Part shown: positions 16,938-24,400 of the stretch, piece after piece
How positions within the stretch are numbered: position 1 is the first letter of the stretch
Layout: each line of letters opens with the position of its first letter
Assembly: GCA_016783865.1 (NCBI GenBank)
Contig: JADHVS010000036.1
Coordinates: forward strand, 1 to 28,753
Length of the DNA stretch: 28,753 bases
Reading direction: 5' to 3'
Source: Bacteroidales bacterium
GTDB taxonomy: Bacteria > Bacteroidota > Bacteroidia > Bacteroidales > SM23-62
Program-made: the position numbers and the translations under genes
Notes under the pieces: model-generated
Told to the model about the DNA's origin: nothing
Database searches by the model: none
Seen by the model: only the letters and a program-made list of their open reading frames with translations

Positions 16938-18380
16938 ATGAAAAGGGGAATTCTCGTCATATTTTTCCTTTCCATATTTTCTTTTTCGGCATTTTCTCAA
17001 CTAATCACCGATCCGGAAGAGTTGTTTACCGAGGGAGAATTCTTTTTCCTGGCTGAAGACTACAGGGAGGCGATTTTCTATTATCTGCAGCTGGTGGAGA
17101 AGTACCCCGATAATGCTAATTTTAACTACAAGGCAGGAATGACTTACCTGCAGATCCCGGGTCAGGAACATTTCGCTATCCCCTACCTTGAAAAAGCTGT
17201 TACCAGCACATCCCTGAAATACAAGAAACGTTCCTTTGGCGAAACCAGGGCACCACATCATGCATATTTTTACCTTGGGAATGCCTACCGCTTTAATAAT
17301 GAGCTAGATAAGGCCTTGTCAACCTATGATATATTTGCCACCTCAGAGGATTTTGAAGGCAATTATAACATTACAATGGTGGAAACTGAGGTCAAAGCAT
17401 GCGAACGCGCCAAGATTATCAAGGATGTCCCTTTAAACATAAGATCCACCAAACTGCCAGAACCAATAAATACCAAAACAAATAACTATAACCCGGTACT
17501 CACGCCCGACGGACAAACCATGGTATTTGTCACCCAACTGGCATTCTACGATGCCATCCATCTGACCCGCAAGGAAAACGGTTACTGGACCGAGCCCGAA
17601 GTACTCAATCCCCAGGTAGGATCCGATGGTGATATGTATCCCACCAGCATTTCGGCAGATGGCACTGAACTATTCCTGGTGAAGCGGACAGAAAACAACA
17701 ATGACATCTATGTGAGCAATTTGGGTACCGATTTCTGGTCAAGAGCCGTACCATTAAACGAAAATATCAACAGCAATTATCACGAGACCCATGCTTCTCT
17801 GTCCAGTGACGGAAAAATATTGTATTTCACCAGTGCAAGACGTGGTGGCTATGGTAACCTGGATATTTACCAGTCACAGCGTGCAGGGGCAAACAACTGG
17901 AATGTACCGGTTAACCTCGGCAGCATTATCAATACAGAATTCAATGAGGAAACACCCTTCATTTCAAAGGATGGATCAAGACTGTATTTCAGCTCAGAAG
18001 GGCATTTTAACATGGGGGGATATGATATTTTCTATGCCGAAAGGAACAACAAAGGATGGAGTGACCCGGTAAACATCGGATTCCCGATCAACACTACCGG
18101 TAATAACCTTTTTTATTTTCCTGTCGATGACAAACATGGTTACTATCCACAGATGTCAAAAGAGATCCCCATCATATCAGATATTTACCTGATCGAAATT
18201 CTTCCTCCCGACAAATCTTCCACCGGATCACCTGGCCAGTCAATATTCAGGACAGATTTCACAATGAAGATCATAAGTTTAAATGAATCCGACAGCATAG
18301 TTATCCGCTATAACAAAGAGCTGGATAAATTCTCCATTCAGCAGCCTGCAAACGAATATATTATCAAGATTGAAAAATAA
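16938..18380 (+). CDS. TPR/PD40-propeller exported protein, short paralogue
   Basis: 480 residues: signal peptide (1-20, ending SAFSQ), TPR region about 25-160 with LGNAYR, PD40 propeller from about 184 to 420 (NPVLTPDGQTMVF, LYFTSARRGGYGNLDIYQS, LYFSSEGHFNMGGYDIFY, PINTTGNN), then only about 60 residues of unassigned sequence. It is the same ancestral module as the two upstream genes but has neither the OmpA domain nor the repeat array and anchor. I infer a soluble periplasmic partner of the other two; PD40 blades mostly mediate protein-protein or glycan contacts, and no catalytic motif is visible. It follows the second gene by 99 bases on the same strand and is followed by an acetyltransferase gene after 50 bases. 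Confidence 0.82.
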   Translation: MKRGILVIFFLSIFSFSAFSQLITDPEELFTEGEFFFLAEDYREAIFYYLQLVEKYPDNANFNYKAGMTYLQIPGQEHFAIPYLEKAVTSTSLKYKKRSFGETRAPHHAYFYLGNAYRFNNELDKALSTYDIFATSEDFEGNYNITMVETEVKACERAKIIKDVPLNIRSTKLPEPINTKTNNYNPVLTPDGQTMVFVTQLAFYDAIHLTRKENGYWTEPEVLNPQVGSDGDMYPTSISADGTELFLVKRTENNNDIYVSNLGTDFWSRAVPLNENINSNYHETHASLSSDGKILYFTSARRGGYGNLDIYQSQRAGANNWNVPVNLGSIINTEFNEETPFISKDGSRLYFSSEGHFNMGGYDIFYAERNNKGWSDPVNIGFPINTTGNNLFYFPVDDKHGYYPQMSKEIPIISDIYLIEILPPDKSSTGSPGQSIFRTDFTMKIISLNESDSIVIRYNKELDKFSIQQPANEYIIKIEK

Positions 18381-18430
18381 TCCAACCCGCCTGATCATTA
18401 CAGCCGGTCTATATCCGTTTCCCTGATCAT

Positions 18431-18976
18431 ATGGTTACACTCAGAGGTAAAAATATTATTTTAAGATCATTGGAGCCGGCAGACCTCGAGCTGCTGTATC
18501 AATGGGAAAACGATACCGAAAATTGGTTCGTCAGCAACACTTATACACCCTATTCCAGGCATGCCCTGAAAGAACTCATCGAAAGCGCCCGGAAAGATAT
18601 ATACGAGAATAAACAACTCAGGTTAATGATTGATTTTGTCCCGGGAAATGATAATGAAGGATTAACCGTAGGTGCCATCGACCTGTTCGACTTTAATCCT
18701 TATCACCAGAGGGCAGGTGTGGGGATCCTCATTGCCAATAAAGAATACCGGGAAAAAGGAATAGCCACTGAAGCCCTTGCCATACTGATCAAATATGCTT
18801 TTAAAACTCTCGGGCTACACCAGCTCTATTGTTCCATTTCCACAAACAATGAGGCCAGTATTAACCTGTTTAAAAAAACAGGATTTGTTTTGCTGCGTGA
18901 AAAGAAAGATTGGTTGAAGGAAACGCAGGGGTGGAGAGGTGAATATTTCTTTCAGCTGATCAATCCTGAGCAATGA
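18431..18976 (+). CDS. GNAT family N-acetyltransferase
   Basis: 181 residues of the RimJ/RimL-SpeG branch of the GNAT fold. It starts with the typical LRGKNIILRSLEPADLELLY and contains the acetyl-CoA pyrophosphate loop at EYREKGIATEAL (R/Q-x-x-G-x-A pattern) and the NEASINLFKKTGF motif B helix near the C-terminus. It transfers an acetyl group from acetyl-CoA to an amine; spermidine, a ribosomal protein N-terminus or a small amine are all possible, and the sequence does not settle which. It is cytoplasmic. Its 3' end overlaps the convergent PD-(D/E)XK gene by 17 bases, so the two messages are antisense to each other at their ends. Confidence 0.85.
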   Translation: MVTLRGKNIILRSLEPADLELLYQWENDTENWFVSNTYTPYSRHALKELIESARKDIYENKQLRLMIDFVPGNDNEGLTVGAIDLFDFNPYHQRAGVGILIANKEYREKGIATEALAILIKYAFKTLGLHQLYCSISTNNEASINLFKKTGFVLLREKKDWLKETQGWRGEYFFQLINPEQ

Positions 18977-19418
18977 TAGTTTCATACTCCGGGATCCCAT
19001 CAAGGAACGAATACTTCCCGCCTTTTTCGAAATGGCATACATAATGTTTCATCCCATTGGTCATGACCAGGTAGGGCAACTGGAATTTCAAATTATACAA
19101 TGCTGCCTGGGTAAACGTATCCTGGTTGATTTTTACATCGGGTGCCTTGCATTCAACAAGCATGACAGGAACAGCCGACCGGTTATTTATAAGGATATCT
19201 GCACGACGGGTTAAATGATTATGGGTAAACTGTTTTTCAACTTCGATCAACGTTGCCGGGTACAATTTATGATCCACCAGATAGTGAATGAAATGTTGCC
19301 GTACCCACTCCTCAGGAGTTAAAACCACATATTTTCGCCTGATCTCATCAAAAATTAATTTTCTTCCCTCTTCCGATTTCAACTTAAAAGAATAAGTTGG
19401 TAAATTTAGACGTTCCAT
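18960..19418 (-). CDS. Small PD-(D/E)XK protein of the HsdR N-terminal type
   Basis: 152 residues resembling only the N-terminal nuclease domain of type I restriction HsdR. The full nuclease core can be read: E59, D74 in RRADIL, E89-C-K91 as the (D/E)xK pair, and Q104-AAL-Y108 as the QxxxY motif. The start MERLNLPTYSFKLKSEEG is the usual N-terminus of this family in Bacteroidota. There are no hsdM or hsdS genes and no helicase part, so it is not a restriction system; it is a short conserved protein that I recall sitting divergent from holA in many Bacteroidota, which points to a housekeeping DNA repair or replication role (inference). The residues needed for metal-dependent cleavage appear intact. 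Confidence 0.82.
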   Translation of the reverse strand: MERLNLPTYSFKLKSEEGRKLIFDEIRRKYVVLTPEEWVRQHFIHYLVDHKLYPATLIEVEKQFTHNHLTRRADILINNRSAVPVMLVECKAPDVKINQDTFTQAALYNLKFQLPYLVMTNGMKHYVCHFEKGGKYSFLDGIPEYETIIAQD

Positions 19419-19439
19419 TCATTAAAGATATTAAATTCC

Positions 19440-19594
19440 GTGAATCGTGAATCGTGAATCGTGAATCGAGGGCATGGGAGTGAGAGGTGGGTGTGGTCTT
19501 CTAATAAGGTTTTAGAATTATCTTTACATTGACTCTCACCACCCACACTCTTTTCTTCCGATTCACGATTCACGATTCACGATTCACGATTCAC
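19440..19594. repeat. Large inverted heptamer element in the divergent holA gap
   Basis: Four GTGAATC copies (19440-19467) face five GATTCAC copies (19560-19594). Inside them is an imperfect inner pair: GTGAGAGGTGGGTGTGG on the left, and CTCTCACCACCCACACTC on the right. The centre contains TCTTTACATTGAC (about 19521-19533), similar to the centre of the element at 3098. The element fills almost the whole 184-base space between the two divergent start codons, ending 8 bases before the holA ATG, so any promoter or leader of both genes must lie in or across it. Confidence 0.85.
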
Positions 19595-19602
19595 GCCTTA
19601 TC

Positions 19603-20604
19603 ATGAAATTCGAAGAAATATTACAGGATTTAAAGAACAAGATCTACAAACCCATCTATTTCCTGATGGGGGAAGAGCCCTATTTCATAGATGTTATCAC
19701 AGATTATATTGCCAAACATGTGCTGGAAGAAGCGGAAAAATCATTTAACCAGATTGTCCTTTATGGGAAAGATACCAACATAGCAGACGTTATCAATACA
19801 GCCAAACGGTTTCCGATGATGGCCAACTACCTGGTAGTCATCCTGAAGGAGGCCCAGTCCTTAAATGACATCGACGACCTCGTGTATTATGCCGAGGCAC
19901 CCCTTCAATCCACCATACTGGTGGTCAATTATAAATACAAAAATCTCGATAAGAGGAAAAAACTCTATAAGGTACTCGACAGTGCCGGAGTAGTGTTTAC
20001 TTCCGACAAGCTGTATGAGGACAAGATTCCTTCCTGGATAAATTCATACTTGTCCGGCCGGGGTGTTGCTATCGATCTGAAAGCAAGCATGTTATTGACC
20101 AACTTTCTGGGTAATGAACTCAGTAAGGTTGTCAATGAACTGGAGAAGCTGATCCTCACACTGCCGAAAGATTCAAGAACCATTACGGTTGACCAGATCG
20201 AACGGAATATTGGCATTAGTAAGGACTTCAATAACTTTGAGCTGCATAAGGCCTTGTCCCAGAAAAATGTTTTAAAAGCCAACCGGATCATCTACTACTT
20301 TGATAAGAATCAGAAGAGTAACCCATTCTCAATGACAATCTCCTCCCTCTACTATTTTTTCAGCAAAGTACTGATGTATCATTTTATTAAAGACAAATCA
20401 CGAAAGAATGCCGCATCAGTTTTGCGGATCAATCCATTCTTCCTGGCTGATTATGAGTTGGCAGCGAGGCATTACTCTGCATCGAAAGTGGTACAGATCA
20501 TTGGATTACTCAGAGAATTCGACCTGAAATCGAAGGGCATGGGTAATGTTTCAACCACTCCCGGAAATCTACTAAAAGAGCTGACTTACAAGATCTTACA
20601 TTAA
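19603..20604 (+). CDS. holA: DNA polymerase III subunit delta
   Basis: 333 residues, the normal size of HolA. It opens with PIYFLMGEEPYFIDVITDYI, the family hallmark corresponding to a degenerate Walker-A region of an AAA+ clamp-loader subunit; VVILKEAQSLNDIDDL and the KNLDKRKKLYKVLD segment fit the middle domain, and the C-terminal collar domain (FFSKVLMYHF and onwards) is complete. The delta subunit opens the beta sliding clamp during loading at the replication fork in the cytoplasm. The start ATG at 19603 directly follows a GATTCAC array, leaving only GCCTTATC as spacer. It is divergent from the PD-(D/E)XK gene, and a rhomboid gene follows on the same strand after 73 bases. Confidence 0.93.
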   Translation: MKFEEILQDLKNKIYKPIYFLMGEEPYFIDVITDYIAKHVLEEAEKSFNQIVLYGKDTNIADVINTAKRFPMMANYLVVILKEAQSLNDIDDLVYYAEAPLQSTILVVNYKYKNLDKRKKLYKVLDSAGVVFTSDKLYEDKIPSWINSYLSGRGVAIDLKASMLLTNFLGNELSKVVNELEKLILTLPKDSRTITVDQIERNIGISKDFNNFELHKALSQKNVLKANRIIYYFDKNQKSNPFSMTISSLYYFFSKVLMYHFIKDKSRKNAASVLRINPFFLADYELAARHYSASKVVQIIGLLREFDLKSKGMGNVSTTPGNLLKELTYKILH

Positions 20605-20677
20605 AATATACAATCCGAATCTCATTTATACACTCCTCCGGTCTCAATAAATTTCGCTAATTTTACATCTTTGATTT

Positions 20678-21292
20678 ATGACCATTTTCATTATCATAAT
20701 CACTGTTGCTGTTTCTGTCCTGGCTTTTTATCAGGATGGCATCATGTCGCGCTTGCTGTTTAATCCTTACCAGGTATTTCACAGGAAAGAGATACACAGG
20801 ATGATTACGCATGGATTTCTGCATGCCGACTGGGTCCACCTTGCCATCAACATGATTGTTCTTTATTCTTTTGGCAGGAATGTGGAAGCCTGGATGGGCC
20901 AGCTAAAAGTGGAAGGATTGATAAATAATCCCTTGATTGTTTATGGGATCCTTTATTTCGGAGGCATAATCATTTCATCGCTTATTACCCTTTTCAGGCA
21001 CCGGAATAATATTCATTACAATTCGGTAGGGGCATCGGGTGCTGTTTCGGCGGTGATTTTTACCAGTATCTTTTTTTCGCCGCTCGACCGGATATATTTC
21101 TTCGGCGTAGTGCCCATACCTGGAATTCTATTTGGTGTGATCTACCTGATCTATTGCAGTTATATGAGCAGAAAGAGTACGGATAACATCAATCACGATG
21201 CCCACTTTGCAGGTGCCGTATTTGGCTTTGTTTTTCCGGCTTTCATAGATTTCAGGCTGATTGAACATTTCCTTGGTGCATTTTCATTTTAA
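20678..21292 (+). CDS. Rhomboid family intramembrane serine protease
   Basis: 204 residues with about six membrane helices. The catalytic pair is present: S120 in GASG and H176 in NHDAHFAG, as are the HGFLHADWVHLAINM helix (H45, H49, H54, N58) that forms the oxyanion region and the following FG turn. Rhomboids cleave the membrane segments of other proteins inside the inner membrane; the substrate here is unknown. This short form without extra domains is common in Bacteroidota. It is 9 bases upstream of gmhB on the same strand and so probably co-transcribed, although no functional link between them is evident. The start at 20678 gives a first helix immediately (MTIFIIIITVAVSVLAF). Confidence 0.9.
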   Translation: MTIFIIIITVAVSVLAFYQDGIMSRLLFNPYQVFHRKEIHRMITHGFLHADWVHLAINMIVLYSFGRNVEAWMGQLKVEGLINNPLIVYGILYFGGIIISSLITLFRHRNNIHYNSVGASGAVSAVIFTSIFFSPLDRIYFFGVVPIPGILFGVIYLIYCSYMSRKSTDNINHDAHFAGAVFGFVFPAFIDFRLIEHFLGAFSF

Positions 21293-21301
21293 TCCGGCCA
21301 G

Positions 21302-21796
21302 ATGACTAAAGCGGTTTTTCTCGACAGGGATGGAGTGATCAACAAGAACGATGACAACTATTACGTTTACCGTATCAAGGATTTTCATTTGAACGAGGGC
21401 ATCCCGGAAGCCTTGAAAAAAATACAGGAGAACGGATTTCTAATCATAATTATTTCAAACCAGAGTGGGATTGCCAAGGGGATCTATTCGCAGAGTGAAA
21501 CGGAGCAGGTACATGATCACCTTCGCTCACGGCTGCTCAAAGATGGCATTGAGCTGACCGAGATCTATTATTGTCCGCATCATCCGGATCGCCAGAAGTG
21601 TTTTTGCAGAAAACCCGAAAGCCTTATGATAGAAAAGGCTATTGCCCGCTTTGATATCGACCCTGGCCAATCGTGGATGATTGGCGACAGCGAAAGAGAT
21701 GTGGAAGCCGGGAAGAAAGCCGGGCTGCAAACCATCCTTGTTGAGAGAAACCAGGATCTGAGGGAAATGGTAAAAGAAATAATTCCTGGCGATTAA
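21302..21796 (+). CDS. gmhB: D-glycero-beta-D-manno-heptose 1,7-bisphosphate 7-phosphatase (HAD family)
   Basis: 164-residue HAD-IIIA phosphatase. Motif I is FLDRDGVIN with nucleophile D8 and acid/base D10; motif II is ISNQSGIAKG; a zinc loop follows with C91, H93, C100 and C102 (CPHHPDRQKCFC); then K104 and motif IV MIGDSERDVEAG with D129. The zinc loop and length are those of GmhB, which removes the 7-phosphate from heptose bisphosphate on the way to ADP-heptose for LPS; GDP-heptose pathways use related enzymes, and the histidinol-phosphatase domain of HisB is close, so the exact substrate rests on family similarity. No other heptose gene is in the window. It is co-directional with the rhomboid gene, 9 bases downstream of it. 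Confidence 0.85.
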   Translation: MTKAVFLDRDGVINKNDDNYYVYRIKDFHLNEGIPEALKKIQENGFLIIIISNQSGIAKGIYSQSETEQVHDHLRSRLLKDGIELTEIYYCPHHPDRQKCFCRKPESLMIEKAIARFDIDPGQSWMIGDSERDVEAGKKAGLQTILVERNQDLREMVKEIIPGD

Positions 21797-21803
21797 TCAC
21801 TTG

Positions 21804-21823
21804 CCGTCGGTTTTATCCGACGG
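21804..21823. terminator. Hairpin between convergent gmhB and YqgE genes
   Basis: CCGTCGG-TTTTAT-CCGACGG, a perfect 7-base GC-rich stem 8 bases after the gmhB stop. It has no T-run on either side, so it is a candidate bidirectional transcription end only. Confidence 0.45.
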
Positions 21824-21856
21824 ATACAAGGATCATAAAAATCATCTGGGCCCTGA

Positions 21857-22447
21857 TTAATTCAAAGATGGATTCTCCGGGAAGTTAATCCAGGTGCGGT
21901 ATTTGTCCTCAAGCCCCAGAAGTGTATCCTGCCACAAATTCAGGTCAGGATCGGCCATGATGGTCTTGCCGTCAAGCTCAGTCACAATCCAGGCATGCTC
22001 CGACAACTCGTTCTCAAGCTGATTGGGTGACCAGCCAGCATATCCAAGGAAAAACCTGATATTCTCATCCTTGATCTCGCCTTTGCCGATCATTTCCTTA
22101 ACCCTGTCAAAATCACCACCCCAGAATACATTTTCCAGAATATGAACACTGCCGGGAATATCGTCCCCAAGCGTATGGATGTAATGTATGGAATTGGTAT
22201 TTACCGGTCCTCCGATAGAAATCCTAGAATCGATAACCGGAAAATCGGTCAGCACATCATTCAGTGTAAGATCGACCGGCTTATTCAGGACAAATCCTAC
22301 AGATCCCTCTTTGGAATGCTCTGTTAACAACACAACAGATCTCCTGAAATAGGTGTCGTTCAGGAAGGGTTCCGATACAAGGACCCTGCCCTGCTTAGCC
22401 ACCTTATTATTATCAATTCTGAAAAAATCTATGTTTAATTCTTTCAT
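21857..22447 (-). CDS. YqgE/AlgH family protein
   Basis: 196 residues from the ATG at 22447. I prefer this to the ATG at 22492 because the family in Bacteroidota begins near (M)xLNIDFFxI and the upstream codons lie in a palindrome. Family marks: GRVLVSEPFLNDTYFRRSVVLL (with K-Q-G just before), GFVLNKP, IGGPV (residues about 75-80), WGGDFDRV, and FLGYAGWSPNQLENEL near the C-terminus. AlgH/YqgE is a soluble protein of unresolved biochemical role, linked to alginate regulation in Pseudomonas; no enzyme activity can be assigned. It is divergent from nhaC across 242 bases that contain a long palindrome. Confidence 0.9.
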   Translation of the reverse strand: MKELNIDFFRIDNNKVAKQGRVLVSEPFLNDTYFRRSVVLLTEHSKEGSVGFVLNKPVDLTLNDVLTDFPVIDSRISIGGPVNTNSIHYIHTLGDDIPGSVHILENVFWGGDFDRVKEMIGKGEIKDENIRFFLGYAGWSPNQLENELSEHAWIVTELDGKTIMADPDLNLWQDTLLGLEDKYRTWINFPENPSLN

Positions 22448-22488
22448 ATTCAAGCAAAGAAAGCAGACCTGTTGATGCAATGAAACGT

Positions 22489-22540
22489 CCATATCAATGT
22501 CTTAATCAATTTATTAGTTGTGATTAAAACATTGATATGG
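22489..22540. repeat. 20-base palindrome between YqgE and nhaC genes
   Basis: CCATATCAATGTCTTAATCA (22489-22508) pairs with 22521-22540 at 19 of 20 positions around a 12-base loop. It is AT-rich and has no T-run, unlike the other repeat families of the window. It lies in a divergent promoter region and could be an operator or a strong RNA hairpin. The rest of the gap up to 22689 is AT-rich with no clear TAnnTTTG box. Confidence 0.75.
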
Positions 22541-22689
22541 TAAGTTACACGAGCCAAATGAAAAATAAAAATGTCTTCTCGTGAAATTACAAAAATTATG
22601 CCTTTTTATACAGATAATATTGATTAATGTTCATTTTTTAGAGACAGTTTTTATTATATTGCCGCTTGATTAATTCGTGACCTTACCAT

Positions 22690-24177
22690 ATGTCGGAATC
22701 CAAGCCAAGGCCAACCCTTATACAAGCATTCATTCCTATTGCTTTTCTGATTTCAATGCTGGTCTTCAATGTAATCTATTTTGGTGAAGATACTCTGTCA
22801 GGTGCGAACCAGATTGCCCTGTTGCTGGCTGCTGCGGTGGCCGGGATAATTGCCATCCGTCTGAAATTGAGATGGTTGAGTATCCAGGCAAGCATCGTTA
22901 GAAGCATAAGCTCTGCCATGCCTGCAATTCTTATCCTGCTGTTGATAGGCTCCCTGGCAGGCACCTGGCTGTTGAGCGGGGTAGTACCGGCACTCATCTA
23001 CTATGGGCTGAAGGTCATCCATCCGAGTATATTCCTGTTCGCTGCAGTTGTGGCATCAAGTATTGTATCGCTTGCTACAGGAAGTGCCTGGTCGACCATC
23101 GCCACCATTGGCATAGCACTTCTGGGTATTGGCCAGACACTGGGCATCAATACGGGACTGGTAGCAGGAGCAATCATCTCCGGAGCATATTTTGGTGACA
23201 AGATGTCACCTCTGTCCGATACCACTAACCTTGCCCCTGCCATGGCCGGGACCGACTTGTTTACACATATCCGGTACATGATGATCACCACTGTGCCCAC
23301 TATGAGCTTAACGCTGATCATTTTCCTGATAATAGGCTTTACTTATAAGTTCACTGATAATTCCGCACAGGTTAATAATGTGTTGAATGAAATTGACCTC
23401 TACTTCAATATCAATCCTTTTTTACTAATAGTCCCCGTTCTCCTTATCGTTGTGATCATAAAAAAAGTCCCACCGCTTCCAGCTATACTTTTTGGGTCTT
23501 TGGTAGGTGCCGTGTTTGCCGTAATTTTCCAGCCCGAAATTGTACGCACTGTTGCCGATACGACGGGCAATTACGCTAAATCGTGTTATATCGGGGTAAT
23601 GAAATCGATGTTTGGGAACATCGGGATTGAGACATCCGATCCAGTTGTAACTGAATTGCTTACAACACGAGGAATGGCAGGAATGCTTGATACCATATGG
23701 CTTATCCTGGCAGCCATGGTTTTTGGAGGGGTCATGGAAGCGGCCGGGCTGCTGATGCGGATCAGCGAATCGATCATCAAATATGCCAATACCACAACAT
23801 CCCTTGTTGCCTCAACTGTTATTACCAGTATCTTTTTTAATATTACGGCTTCGGATCAGTATATCGCCATAGTAGTGCCGGGGAGAATGTATTCCAAGAC
23901 ATACCGGGAAAGGGGACTCAAGCCTGAATTATTAAGCCGGACACTGGAAGACGGTGGTACGGTTACCTCGGTTCTGATACCATGGAATACTTGTGGTGCA
24001 ACACAGGCCAGGGTGCTTGGGGTACCAACCTTCACCTACCTGCCCTATTGCTTCTTCAATATCATCAGTCCCATTATGACAATCTTCATCGCAGCGATCA
24101 ACTTCCGAATCAGAAAGTTCGATAAGGAAGAATTGCTGACTGAAAAAATTGAGGTTGAGATTGATACGGAATATTAA
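22690..24177 (+). CDS. nhaC: Na+/H+ antiporter, NhaC family
   Basis: 495 residues with about 11-12 membrane helices. NhaC-family stretches are SLATGSAWSTIATIGIALLG (about residues 121-140), SGAYFGDKMSPLSDTTNLAP (about 167-186), which carries the conserved charged and polar ion-site residues, and NITASDQYIAIVVPGRMY followed by EDGGTVTSVLIPWNTCGATQ in the second half. NhaC proteins exchange external H+ for internal Na+ across the inner membrane; malate/lactate antiporters (MleN) share the fold, so substrate exchange is an alternative. With the nqr operon a few kilobases away it fits a cell with a Na+-based membrane economy. The C-terminal tail (KIEVEIDTEY) is acidic and cytoplasmic. Confidence 0.9.
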   Translation: MSESKPRPTLIQAFIPIAFLISMLVFNVIYFGEDTLSGANQIALLLAAAVAGIIAIRLKLRWLSIQASIVRSISSAMPAILILLLIGSLAGTWLLSGVVPALIYYGLKVIHPSIFLFAAVVASSIVSLATGSAWSTIATIGIALLGIGQTLGINTGLVAGAIISGAYFGDKMSPLSDTTNLAPAMAGTDLFTHIRYMMITTVPTMSLTLIIFLIIGFTYKFTDNSAQVNNVLNEIDLYFNINPFLLIVPVLLIVVIIKKVPPLPAILFGSLVGAVFAVIFQPEIVRTVADTTGNYAKSCYIGVMKSMFGNIGIETSDPVVTELLTTRGMAGMLDTIWLILAAMVFGGVMEAAGLLMRISESIIKYANTTTSLVASTVITSIFFNITASDQYIAIVVPGRMYSKTYRERGLKPELLSRTLEDGGTVTSVLIPWNTCGATQARVLGVPTFTYLPYCFFNIISPIMTIFIAAINFRIRKFDKEELLTEKIEVEIDTEY

Positions 24178-24272
24178 TGTTATGCTGAACCTGCAACAGT
24201 CATCCTGAGGCCTAATTATCGGGACAATAAAATAAATTGAAAATGACCACTTTACGGAATGTTGTCATTGGT

Positions 24273-24327
24273 AACTTGTTTCAGGATCTGTTCAGAAAGC
24301 AAGAAGATCCCGAATCAAGTTCGGGAT
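24273..24327. repeat. Degenerate and intact palindromes of the ACAAG/TCAAG family
   Basis: AACTTGTTTCAGGATCT (24273-24289) is a half copy of the 9610 element. ATCCCGAA (24307-24314) and TTCGGGAT (24320-24327) around TCAAG form an intact palindrome. A further diverged trace (ATGCTGAAC followed by ATCCTGAGG) is at about 24182-24211. They fill the gap after nhaC. Confidence 0.65.
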
Positions 24328-24366
24328 AACCAATCTTAATAGATTGCACCAGCCAGATCACAAATT

Positions 24367-24391
24367 AAGCCCCGACTATTTGCCGAGGCTT
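24367..24391. terminator. Terminator-like hairpin between convergent nhaC and lipoprotein genes
   Basis: AAGCCCCG (24367-24374) pairs with CGAGGCTT (24384-24391) with one mismatch around a 9-base loop, followed on the plus strand by TTATTGCGTTT. It is placed to end nhaC transcripts and possibly the opposite gene as well. Confidence 0.45.
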
Positions 24392-24400
24392 TTATTGCGT

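Noticed and set aside
18960..19418. Type I restriction system
   Set aside because: Only an HsdR N-terminal-like domain is present; helicase, hsdM and hsdS are missing.
19440..19594. CRISPR array
   Set aside because: The 7-base units are directly adjacent with no spacers, and there are no cas genes.
22448..22492. Upstream ATG extending YqgE by 15 residues
   Set aside because: The extension starts in the arm of a palindrome and lacks family similarity; the usual N-terminus begins at 22447.
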